A stretch of DNA of 28,472 nt from an uncultured Alistipes sp. (lineage in GTDB: Bacteria > Bacteroidota > Bacteroidia > Bacteroidales > Rikenellaceae). Below the pieces are notes generated by a model that worked only from the letters and a program-made list of their open reading frames with translations, was not told the origin of the DNA and made no database searches. The translations under genes were made by a program, and so were the position numbers. Location of the stretch: NCBI GenBank assembly GCA_900546065.1, contig URBK01000027.1, forward strand, positions 1 through 28,472, in the 5' to 3' direction. Positions 15,991 to 23,396 of the stretch are shown here, piece by piece (positions within the stretch are counted from its first letter, which is position 1; every line of letters starts with the position of its first letter).

Positions 15991-16108
15991 TTTTTCGACT
16001 CTTTTCGTACATCAGGCCGATGGGGTCGGTACGGCAACTCTTTATAAGGCCGACGCGCCGACGGCCGTATAACCCATACCCTCACAACATAATGATATTT
16101 TAACCGGA

Positions 16109-16145
16109 GAAAATAAGATTTTTTATTTTCGGTTTTGTAATTTTG
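16109..16145 (+). promoter_or_regulatory. Promoter of the ABC exporter operon with an overlapping inverted repeat
   Basis: TAATTTTG (16138-16145) matches the -7 element. Just upstream, GAAAATAA (16109-16116) and TTATTTTC (16123-16130) form a perfect inverted repeat where the -33 box would lie, with AACC/GGTT flanks extending the symmetry. It may be an operator. The ATG is at 16204. Confidence 0.5.
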
Positions 16146-16203
16146 TCCTCTCCGGTACGACTGACTATACGAACAAACAATAACACATAACACACGACAC
16201 GAC

Positions 16204-17127
<924 letters not shown>

Positions 17128-17178
17128 AACAGCATCGAGAGACGGACTACACGCCCCATACAATAAAACATCACGACA

Positions 17179-18492
17179 ATGAACAAGATAAGCATAATCA
17201 TAGCCCGCGAATTCAACGAGCGGGTACGCAAAAAGTCATTCATCATCACCACCATCCTGATGCCGGTGCTGATGCTGGCGCTGATGGCGGCGCCAACGCT
17301 CATAATGCTCTTCGCCAAGGGCGAGACCAAGCACCTGCTGGTGATCGACGACAGCGGCATCATCGCCCCGGGACTTGAGAGCGGCGAGGAGGTCGTATTC
17401 GAACCTACGGGCAAGAGCCTCGAAGAGGCACGCACCAACACCGATGTCTTCGGTGTTCTGTGGATCGGGGGCGACATCGTGAACAACCCCACCGACGTTA
17501 AGCTGTACACCAACTCGTCGTCATCCGTAGCGCTGGAGAGTACGATCACCTCGCAGATGGAGCGCATAATCGAGAACGAGCGCCTGAAGCGTTACAATAT
17601 CGAGAACCTCGACCAGATATTGAAGGACGTCAAGGTTAAGGTATCGCTCTCGGCCTACCGCACCGACCTTACCGACGGTACGGAGCCCTCCGAGGCCACC
17701 TCGTCGGCCTTATCCTACGCTCTGGGCGGCGCGATGGGAATCATCCTCTACATGTTCCTCATCATCTACGGCTCGATGGTCATGACCTCGGTCATCGAGG
17801 AGAAGGGCAGCCGCGTACTCGACGTACTCGTATCGAGCGTCTCGCCCTTCCAGCTCATGACGGGCAAGATCCTCGGCGTGGCCGCCGTAGCCGCAACACA
17901 GGTCGCAATATGGGCCATACTCATCTGCGGCGTGGGTGCGGCAATGATGTCGGCACTCGTGCCCGCCGACATGATGGAGACCGTCCGCGCCGTCGAGACC
18001 GGCGCCATGACATCCGCTCAGGCCGGCGTCGATGCCGACCTTATCTCGGCCGTATCGCTGGCCACCGACCCCGCACAGATGGTCATGATGTTCGTCTACC
18101 TGCTGCTCTTCCTCGTGGGCGGATTCCTCTTCTACTCGGCCATGTTCGCCGCCGTAGGTTCGAGCGTCGACTCGATACAGGACGCACAGCAGCTCCAGAC
18201 TCCCGTGACGATACCCATCATCCTCGGCTTCATACTTATGATGACCGTATTCGAGGATCCCAACTCGCCCATAGCCTTCTGGGGCTCGATCATACCCTTC
18301 ACCTCGCCCATAGTGATGATCGCGCGCATACCTTCGCACATACCTTCATGGCAAATCATCCTCTCGCTGGTGGTGCTCTATGCCTCGGTTGCGGTAATGA
18401 TATGGATCGCGGCACGCATCTATCGCGTCGGCATCCTCATGCACGGCAAGCGCCCCTCGTTCAAGGAGCTTCTCTCGTGGATAAGGCAGTAA
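17179..18492 (+). CDS. ABC-2 family transporter permease, NatB-like
   Basis: This 437-residue membrane subunit is the partner of the ATPase just upstream. An N-terminal segment (ISIIIAREFNERVRKKSFIITTILMPVLMLALM) leads into the first transmembrane helix. A large extracytoplasmic domain follows (about 55-175, with TNSSSSVALESTITSQMERIIENERL). Then come five or so helices, including GGAMGIILYMFLIIYGSMVMTSVIEEKGSRVLDVLVSS, the conserved coupling region of the ABC-2 family. The closing residues form a basic cytoplasmic tail. It is followed by a strong terminator. Confidence 0.92.
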   Translation: MNKISIIIAREFNERVRKKSFIITTILMPVLMLALMAAPTLIMLFAKGETKHLLVIDDSGIIAPGLESGEEVVFEPTGKSLEEARTNTDVFGVLWIGGDIVNNPTDVKLYTNSSSSVALESTITSQMERIIENERLKRYNIENLDQILKDVKVKVSLSAYRTDLTDGTEPSEATSSALSYALGGAMGIILYMFLIIYGSMVMTSVIEEKGSRVLDVLVSSVSPFQLMTGKILGVAAVAATQVAIWAILICGVGAAMMSALVPADMMETVRAVETGAMTSAQAGVDADLISAVSLATDPAQMVMMFVYLLLFLVGGFLFYSAMFAAVGSSVDSIQDAQQLQTPVTIPIILGFILMMTVFEDPNSPIAFWGSIIPFTSPIVMIARIPSHIPSWQIILSLVVLYASVAVMIWIAARIYRVGILMHGKRPSFKELLSWIRQ

Positions 18493-18516
18493 GAGGCCTT
18501 AAAACAGATATAAGAC

Positions 18517-18562
18517 ATATCGCCCCTCGGCAGACATATGGTGCCGAAGGGGCGATATTGTT
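18517..18562 (+). terminator. Terminator of the ABC exporter operon
   Basis: ATATCGCCCCTCGG (18517-18530) pairs with CCGAAGGGGCGATAT (18544-18558), with one bulged base, followed by TGTTT. It is the last clearly chromosomal feature before the element. Confidence 0.85.
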
Positions 18563-18590
18563 TCCGGATGCATGGTTTCGCAAAAAATTC

Positions 18591-18600
18591 GTACCTTTGC
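18591..18600 (+). other. Putative attachment-site core of a CTnDOT-like element
   Basis: GTACCTTTGC fits GTANNTTTGC, the 10-base core I recall for CTnDOT-family insertion sites. It lies exactly where high-GC chromosomal sequence with complete host operons gives way to lower-GC conjugative element DNA. The only other element end is outside the window, so the matching copy cannot be checked here. The core also contains the host promoter box TACCTTTG. Confidence 0.7.
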
Positions 18601-18756
18601 AAAATGAAGTTACGAAAAGAGTGTAATTTATTGGAAATGAGCATTGGGTAATCGCTCATAATAGTAATAGGTTACGAATTAGTTAGTTATCTACTGCATT
18701 ATTCTTCTGTGCGTTGCGTAACCTTCAAAGAACTCTTCGTATGCAAAAGTAACAAT
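18601..18756. repeat. Element end with repeats of GTTACG
   Basis: GTTACGAA occurs at 18609-18616 and 18671-18678 in direct orientation, and its inverted core CGTAAC at 18717-18722. An inverted repeat ATGAGC (18637-18642) / GCTCAT (18654-18659) lies between them. Such spaced short repeats beside the core site fit arm-type binding sites of a tyrosine integrase and its cofactors, but this is inference. No gene is seen here. Confidence 0.45.
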
Positions 18757-18792
18757 AAAACGGGAGATTTAGAAATGAATCTCCCGTTTTTT
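18757..18792. terminator. Terminator near the element end
   Basis: AAAACGGGAGATT (18757-18769) pairs with AATCTCCCGTTTT (18778-18790), loop of 8 bases. A T-run follows on the plus strand and a shorter one on the minus strand, so it can stop transcription in both directions. Confidence 0.85.
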
Positions 18793-18882
18793 TCTTCTCA
18801 CACAAGTTTTTCCGTAAAAGCGATTTTATCCGTCAGCACACCATCGCCCAAAAAGATTTTGAACGAACGTGTGCCGACTGCC

Positions 18883-18967
18883 GCATAAGCGGAGAAAAGG
18901 GCTTTGCCTCACGCCTAAACAATAGTTTAGACTGATGAGACAAGGCCCCTTTCTTTTGTGCTTATGC
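18883..18967. repeat. 85-base imperfect palindrome
   Basis: The outer arms GCATAAGC (18883-18890) and GCTTATGC (18960-18967) are perfect. Inside them AAAAGGG pairs with CCCTTT, TGCCTCA is near-complementary to TGAGACA, and CTAAAC-AATA-GTTTAG forms the tip. The right arm contains the stop codon of the small minus-strand ORF at 18962. It may be a terminator of the minus-strand transcript or a structured DNA site. Confidence 0.75.
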
Positions 18968-19117
18968 CAAAGAGGTGCTTTTACGGGGTTTTGACGATTT
19001 TTCTTTTTTCGTTGTCCTTTTGCGCCGGAAGCGGAAAGCCGTGTATGACCGCACATTCCATAAATGGAACAAGCCGTCACTCACGGCAGACAAACCGGGA
19101 AGAATGATTTTATCCAT
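18962..19117 (-). CDS. Small basic protein near the element end (second of an overlapping pair)
   Basis: The frame gives 51 residues from the ATG at 19117 (MDKIILPGLSAVSDGLF...) and ends in a strongly basic tail (FRFRRKRTTKKEKSSKPRKS). Its start overlaps the stop of the ORF at 19110-19283 by 8 bases in a different frame, so either the two are coupled or one original gene has been split by a frameshift. It is not a family I can name. The basic tail would suit nucleic-acid binding. Confidence 0.4.
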   Translation of the reverse strand: MDKIILPGLSAVSDGLFHLWNVRSYTAFRFRRKRTTKKEKSSKPRKSTSLA

Positions 19118-19283
19118 CCGACCAAACACGTTTGGCCAAACAGATAAAAACATACTTCCTTGCCGATGGTTTGCCCGGTTTCACGCTACCGGCTATGTTC
19201 TTTTCTGTTGGGGATGTCTTTTTCACGGATTTCTCTTTTGAAGTTTTCCTGTCTAATCTGCCTCCACTTCCGTTTACCTCCAT
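19110..19283 (-). CDS. Small basic protein near the element end (first of an overlapping pair)
   Basis: The 57-residue ORF (MEVNGSGGRLDRKTSKEKSV to CLAKRVWSDG) is lysine- and serine-rich. A minus-strand promoter box TACCTTTG (19334-19341) lies about 50 bases upstream, which supports transcription. It ends by overlapping the next small ORF. No family is recognised. The KYVFICLAKRVW segment looks like a folded helix or strand, and its continuation in another frame suggests a possible frameshifted single gene of about 100 residues. Confidence 0.4.
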   Translation of the reverse strand: MEVNGSGGRLDRKTSKEKSVKKTSPTEKNIAGSVKPGKPSARKYVFICLAKRVWSDG

Positions 19284-19333
19284 TTTCGCGCCTTTCAGTG
19301 GGCCGCATCAGGCAGTCATTTCCGTTCTGGGCG

Positions 19334-19341
19334 CAAAGGTA
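19334..19341 (-). promoter_or_regulatory. -7 promoter element for the small minus-strand ORFs
   Basis: The minus strand reads TACCTTTG. CTTG lies 22 bases further upstream, a weak -33. The stretch 19284-19603 otherwise holds the leaders of the divergent units and no gene I can support. Confidence 0.5.
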
Positions 19342-19603
19342 ACTCCGGGATTGGACGGGAAAGCAAGGTCAAGCCTCCTGTTTCCGGCAAAAATCTCCAG
19401 CCCTGCGGGTAGTATTTTGGCCGAAAAACCTTGCATTCCCTAATCCCTACCTTTTCAAGCACCCGAAACGAGAACGACCGATGCGACAGAAAGACGCATT
19501 AAAAAAATGTCGGATAAACGAGAGGCAGATAGATAGTTTGAAACTCAACTCCCTCAGCTCTTGAATCCGCATTAAAAAACAAAAAATCAAAAACAAAACG
19601 GAT

Positions 19604-19939
19604 ATGAGAACGGCAATAGCAACAAAATTCGTGGCATGGGAAGTATCAAGTTTGGAGAACCTGCAAGGCAGCAAGGTGTACGGACTTCGCACCAAACTGA
19701 ACAATGGTGAGAAATTGAGCCGAGAGGAAAAGGATTGGCTTACACGCAACGTGAACAGCAACACCTATTTCAAGAGCGCAGTACCCTTGCAAGGTTGGAT
19801 GTTTGACTTTTCCGACATTCTCCGAACCTACATTGTAAAGCAGTATGGGCATTGGGCGGAATACAAGGCTACCGACAAGACGGCACTCCGCAGTTTCCTA
19901 TACGGCAGGATAGACAGCATCGTGGAACTTAACAAATGA
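19604..19939 (+). CDS. Conserved conjugative-element protein, unknown function
   Basis: This 111-residue soluble protein begins MRTAIATKFVAWEVSSLEN and carries a short helical region with NNGEKLSREEKDWLTRNVN and a C-terminal YGRIDSIVELNK. There is no signal peptide and no recognised catalytic motif. It is the first gene of a plus-strand series of small genes (19604-23239) that reads against the tra operon, an arrangement familiar from Bacteroidetes conjugative transposons. Codon use and GC resemble the rest of the element, not the host. Function unknown. Confidence 0.75.
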   Translation: MRTAIATKFVAWEVSSLENLQGSKVYGLRTKLNNGEKLSREEKDWLTRNVNSNTYFKSAVPLQGWMFDFSDILRTYIVKQYGHWAEYKATDKTALRSFLYGRIDSIVELNK

Positions 19940-19946
19940 TACGGCT

Positions 19947-20162
19947 ATGACAGCAACGGTAAATTTCAGACAAATGGCGCAATACATAGGGCTTGCGATA
20001 TGCACCCCAATCATGCGCACCGCCTTTTGGGTGTCCGGCATCCTTTGGTACATCGTCAGAGAGATAATAAACGGAGTGTTCCGAGTGGCAATAGGGGTAA
20101 TCGTGGCTATTCTTTCCGTTATCCTGTTCTTTGACTTCATTCTTTGGTTATTCACCCTTTAA
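19947..20162 (+). CDS. Small membrane protein, unknown function
   Basis: This is a 71-residue ORF starting 7 bases after the preceding stop. It is strongly hydrophobic, with a first segment around AQYIGLAICTPIMRTAFWVSG and a second, longer one from about residue 42 (FRVAIGVIVAILSVILFFDFILWLF). It would lie in the inner membrane with two or three helices. The tight spacing suggests co-expression with its neighbours. No family is recognised. Confidence 0.65.
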   Translation: MTATVNFRQMAQYIGLAICTPIMRTAFWVSGILWYIVREIINGVFRVAIGVIVAILSVILFFDFILWLFTL

Positions 20163-20173
20163 TCCCTACCGAC

Positions 20174-20395
20174 ATGGCAAAGAGAAGAAGCAAGACAGTG
20201 GAGCAACAATGCAGATACTACGAGGTGGGCAACATCTTCGAGTACATGGTGGAAACATACCTCAACGGCAATATGTCCGTCTTCCGTGGACTCTACCACG
20301 AACTGAACAAGGACGCACGGAAGGACTTTATAGACTTCCTATTGAGCGAGGTTGAGCCGATTTATTGGAGGGAGATTTTGAAACATACTATTTGA
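20174..20395 (+). CDS. Small conserved element protein, unknown function
   Basis: The 73-residue ORF (MAKRRSKTVEQQCRYYEVGN) uses the ATG at 20174; an in-frame ATG at 20144 lies inside the upstream gene. It has a basic start, an aromatic/acidic middle (NIFEYMVETYLNGNMSVFRGLYHELNKDARKDFIDFLL) and ends near WREILKHTI. It is predicted helical and soluble. It lies between the membrane protein and the pcfK-like gene in one operon-like series. Function unknown. Confidence 0.65.
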   Translation: MAKRRSKTVEQQCRYYEVGNIFEYMVETYLNGNMSVFRGLYHELNKDARKDFIDFLLSEVEPIYWREILKHTI

Positions 20396-20418
20396 CAACT
20401 CATAAAAACGACAGCGAT

Positions 20419-20838
20419 ATGAAAGGAACAGACCATTTCAAGAGAACGATACAGATGTATTTGGAACAACGTGCGGAGGAAGACACGCTCTTTGCGAAGA
20501 ACTACCGCAATCCAGCCAAGAACATTGACGATTGCGTAACCTACATTCTGAACTATGTGCAGAAAAGCGGTTGTAACGGCTTCACGGACGGAGAGATATA
20601 CGGACAAGCAGTACACTACTATGACGAGAACGAGATTGAGGTGGGCAAGCCTATCCAATGCCAAGTGGCGGTGAACCACATTGTGGAACTCACGGCAGAG
20701 GAAAAAGCAGAAGCACGTCAGCAGGCAGTCCGCAGATACCAAGACGAGGAACTCCGCAAGTTGCAGAACCGCACCAAGCCGACAAAGGCGAAAACAGAAA
20801 CCCAAGTTCAACCCTCATTATTTGATTTTGGCTTATGA
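20419..20838 (+). CDS. PcfK-like protein
   Basis: This 139-residue protein starts at the ATG at 20419 (MKGTDHFKRTIQMYLEQRAE). The helix-rich body with NPAKNIDDCVTYILNYVQKSGC and the glutamate/lysine/arginine-rich C-terminal half match what I know of PcfK-like proteins of Bacteroidetes mobile elements; the name comes from enterococcal plasmid pCF10. Its stop overlaps the start of the pcfJ-like gene (ATGA), so translation is coupled. A role in conjugation or replication of the element is likely but unproven. Confidence 0.82.
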   Translation: MKGTDHFKRTIQMYLEQRAEEDTLFAKNYRNPAKNIDDCVTYILNYVQKSGCNGFTDGEIYGQAVHYYDENEIEVGKPIQCQVAVNHIVELTAEEKAEARQQAVRRYQDEELRKLQNRTKPTKAKTETQVQPSLFDFGL

Positions 20839-22100
20839 AACCGAGAAACAAATTTGAAAAAGCAGTTCTTGCCCAAAGCAAGAAACTACGCCCGATAACC
20901 CCGATACAGATTAATTGGGCATTCCGTAATTGCGTGGAGCATTATGCACACCGCTTGCCGAAAGGTCGTACCACTTGTATGGATTGCGGTCATAGTTGGG
21001 TAATGACGGAGCAGACCGAGCATTGTACGTGTCCTGAATGTGGAGCAAGTTTGAAAGTCTGCCTCACCTATCAGCGCAAGGTAAGACAAAAGCAGTATTT
21101 CACAACCCTTACCACAAGCGGAGAATACCAAGTGCTACGAATGTTCTTGCTTGTCGTGGGTATGGAGAAAGGGGTTAATGCCAAGTCCTATGCCCTTGAA
21201 ATCGGGCAGTATTGGTGGAATGAACAAGGGCGTAAGGCTGTTGTTGCCATTCCACGCACATTGGGATGCTACATCGACACGTTCTCATTCGCTTCTCCTT
21301 TTGCTATCCGCAATGACAATGAAGCGTACCGCCATATCTCATATTCCCCGATATATCCAAGATATAAGGTGTTGCCGACGCTCCGCAGAAACGGCTTTAA
21401 CGGCAATTTCCACGACATTGTACCCACCAAACTAATACCGGCATTATTGTCGGACAGCCGTGCGGAAACGCTGTTGAAGGCAGGGCAATATCCCATGTTG
21501 CGCTACTATCTGTACCACTCTTTCAATATTGGAGAGTATTGGGCTTCAATCAAGATATGTATCCGCAACGGCTATACCATTGAGGACGGCTCAATGTGGC
21601 GTGACACCATAGACCTCCTGCGTCATTTCGGCAAGGACACAAACAGCCCGAAATACGTTTGCCCTGCCGACCTCAAAGTTGAACACGACAAGTTGGTGGC
21701 AAAGCGCAACCTGCAAAGGAAACATGAGCGGACTGAACAGCAACGCAGGAAAGCGATTGAGGACGAGAAACAATATCTGAAAGCTAAGGGCATATTCTTC
21801 GGACTTGCCTTTACCGACAGCCTTATTTGCGTCAAAGTCATAGAGAGCGTGGAAGAAATGGCAGAGGAAGGAAGGACGATGCACCATTGTGTGGGCGGTT
21901 ACCACAAACGAAAAGACTCCCTTATCCTATCCGCCACCATTGACGGAAAACGAATTGAAACGATAGAGGTGTCACTAAAAACTTTTGAGGTGGTGCAGTG
22001 TCGTGGCGTATGCAACGAGAACTCCGAATACCACGACCGCATCATCGCCCTTGTGAACAAGAACGCCAACCTTATCCGCCAGCGGATGAAAGCGGCATAA
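20835..22100 (+). CDS. PcfJ-like protein
   Basis: This is a 421-residue protein coupled by ATGA overlap to the pcfK-like gene. An N-terminal zinc ribbon is visible (CMDCGH and CTCPECG, about residues 48-75). The C-terminal domain contains the PcfJ hallmark MHHCVGGYHKR with SATIDGKRIETIEVSLKTF and NSEYHDRIIALVNKN. A lysine/arginine-rich helix (about 285-315) precedes it. PcfJ-like proteins are common in conjugative elements of Firmicutes and Bacteroidetes, but their molecular function is unknown. Zinc and nucleic-acid binding are suggested by the ribbon. Confidence 0.88.
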   Translation: MKPRNKFEKAVLAQSKKLRPITPIQINWAFRNCVEHYAHRLPKGRTTCMDCGHSWVMTEQTEHCTCPECGASLKVCLTYQRKVRQKQYFTTLTTSGEYQVLRMFLLVVGMEKGVNAKSYALEIGQYWWNEQGRKAVVAIPRTLGCYIDTFSFASPFAIRNDNEAYRHISYSPIYPRYKVLPTLRRNGFNGNFHDIVPTKLIPALLSDSRAETLLKAGQYPMLRYYLYHSFNIGEYWASIKICIRNGYTIEDGSMWRDTIDLLRHFGKDTNSPKYVCPADLKVEHDKLVAKRNLQRKHERTEQQRRKAIEDEKQYLKAKGIFFGLAFTDSLICVKVIESVEEMAEEGRTMHHCVGGYHKRKDSLILSATIDGKRIETIEVSLKTFEVVQCRGVCNENSEYHDRIIALVNKNANLIRQRMKAA

Positions 22101-22124
22101 TATCGACATCTAACAACTAACATT

Positions 22125-22382
22125 ATGGAAGTAAGATTTGAAAGCATGCTTTTCCTATGGGATGATAAAATCCCCACGATGTTCCTTGAATTTATGAACC
22201 TCCTCACTCTTTGTCAGAGTGAGGAGCAATTAAGGGCGAGCGTCAAGGACTTTGCCGAGAAACACGAACTTGGCAAGTTCTTCCTTTACGGCTTCGGCTC
22301 ACATCATTTCTACCTGCACCAACGCTATACGAGTAACCCCGAAATGGTGATGCAACACAGAGTGCTGTCTGTACATTTCTAA
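22125..22382 (+). CDS. Small conserved element protein, unknown function
   Basis: This 85-residue ORF (MEVRFESMLFLWDDKIPTMF) lies 24 bases after the pcfJ-like gene. It is predicted to be soluble and helical, with a compact aromatic and histidine-rich end (FFLYGFGSHHFYLHQRYTS). No catalytic motif or family is recognised. It belongs to the same series of small genes as its neighbours. Confidence 0.65.
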   Translation: MEVRFESMLFLWDDKIPTMFLEFMNLLTLCQSEEQLRASVKDFAEKHELGKFFLYGFGSHHFYLHQRYTSNPEMVMQHRVLSVHF

Positions 22383-22402
22383 TCATCTAAATAACAACGA
22401 CT

Positions 22403-22633
22403 ATGGCAACAAAAATGACAATTAACAGAGTAAGCACCTGCCAATCGGCAGGAACGGAGAACTACGAGAATTTCCAAACGGGTATCGGCAGACGCAAACG
22501 CACCCTTGTGCAATACGACTACCGCCACACGGACGGGGAACTTTTCTCTTGTGTCAAACCCACATTAGACGAATGTCGAGCCGCACGGGACAAGTGGCTA
22601 ACGGCAAAGGAAAGGAAGGAGGACAAGCGATGA
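22403..22633 (+). CDS. DUF3873 family protein
   Basis: The 76-residue protein begins MATKMTINRVSTCQSAGTEN and contains VQYDYRHTDGELFSCVKPTLDECRAARDKWL. This pattern fits the DUF3873 family, small proteins found almost only in Bacteroidetes conjugative transposons. The role is unknown. The stop overlaps the next start (ATGA at 22630-22633), so the next gene is translationally coupled to it. Confidence 0.8.
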   Translation: MATKMTINRVSTCQSAGTENYENFQTGIGRRKRTLVQYDYRHTDGELFSCVKPTLDECRAARDKWLTAKERKEDKR

Positions 22634-22878
22634 ACGAAGCAGGCTACCAAACGCTGATAGTCAAGTTCAGCGAGCCTATCACGGTATTGGACGGTATGTT
22701 TGACGATGCCGAAGCATGGGGAGTTGATACCTTAAAGGGGTGGATAGACAACTATGAAAGTAGCAGGTTTACTGCCATTGACAGCCATACGGCAGTCATA
22801 ACGAGCGAGTATAACATGGAGTGTCTGAAAGAGTGGCTGGAAAGATGCACACCCATAACCGAGAAAACAGAATTTTGA
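22630..22878 (+). CDS. Small conserved element protein, unknown function
   Basis: The 82-residue ORF (MNEAGYQTLIVKFSEPITVL) uses the ATG overlapping the DUF3873 stop. It is acidic, with FDDAEAWGVDTLKGWIDNYESS and a short C-terminal helix (MECLKEWLERCTP). No family is recognised. Coupling to the DUF3873 gene suggests a shared role. Confidence 0.65.
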   Translation: MNEAGYQTLIVKFSEPITVLDGMFDDAEAWGVDTLKGWIDNYESSRFTAIDSHTAVITSEYNMECLKEWLERCTPITEKTEF

Positions 22879-22930
22879 ACATTGTGGCGGTGTCCGCACC
22901 GCCACAACATAACACCTAAAAACAACGAAT

Positions 22931-23239
22931 ATGATAGCAAAGACTATTTTGGAGCAGATAGGCGGCAGACGCTTTGCCGCCATGACGGGAAGCAAAGACT
23001 TCATAGACATGGGCAACGGCTTACGCATGAGCCTTGCGAGGAACAAAACGAGTGCCAACCGTCTTGACATCATTTACGACGGAGGTGCAGACCTCTACAA
23101 TATGCGTTTCTACCGCAGGACGTTCAGCAAAAAGACATTCGAGAGCAGGACGAAGGACATTGAAACGCACGAGGGGATATATTGCGATATGCTGGAGGAA
23201 ATGTTCACGATGGTGACGGGGCTTTACACCCGTTTTTGA
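22931..23239 (+). CDS. Conserved element protein, unknown function
   Basis: This 102-residue protein (MIAKTILEQIGGRRFAAMTG) is the last of the plus-strand series. It contains GSKDFIDMGNGLRMSLARNKTSAN, an aromatic strand (LYNMRFYRRTFSKKTF) and an acidic end (HEGIYCDMLEEMFTMVTGLYTRF). It resembles small single-domain proteins often annotated only as hypothetical in Bacteroidetes ICEs. A terminator-like hairpin follows directly. Confidence 0.7.
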   Translation: MIAKTILEQIGGRRFAAMTGSKDFIDMGNGLRMSLARNKTSANRLDIIYDGGADLYNMRFYRRTFSKKTFESRTKDIETHEGIYCDMLEEMFTMVTGLYTRF

Positions 23240-23241
23240 GA

Positions 23242-23302
23242 GGTGGGCGGCGAAAGCCGCCTACTTTCTTTCAGTGAGCATGATGGCGGACAAAGAAAGT
23301 AG
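23242..23302 (+). terminator. Terminator-like hairpin with a second inverted repeat
   Basis: GGCGGC-GAAA-GCCGCC (about 23246-23261) is followed by a T-rich tract and probably ends the plus-strand series. The tract is itself the left arm of a perfect 11-base inverted repeat, CTACTTTCTTT (23261-23271) with AAAGAAAGTAG (23292-23302). Confidence 0.65.
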
Positions 23303-23327
23303 CAAAGAAACCGCTGTTTCAATCGCT

Positions 23328-23361
23328 TTTGGCGATATATGGAATATTATGAATATCTTTG
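23328..23361 (+). promoter_or_regulatory. Promoter of the HEXXH cargo gene
   Basis: TATCTTTG (23354-23361) is an exact -7 box, with TTTG at 23328-23331, 22 bases upstream, slightly longer than ideal. The ATG at 23397 is 35 bases downstream. Confidence 0.65.
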
Positions 23362-23396
23362 CAAAAGTTTAATACTCATAATTATAGTAGTAAAAT

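Noticed and set aside
18560..18760. tRNA gene as the integration target of the element
   Set aside because: No cloverleaf, anticodon arm or CCA-like 3' end is visible around the junction; the GTANNTTTGC core explains the site better.
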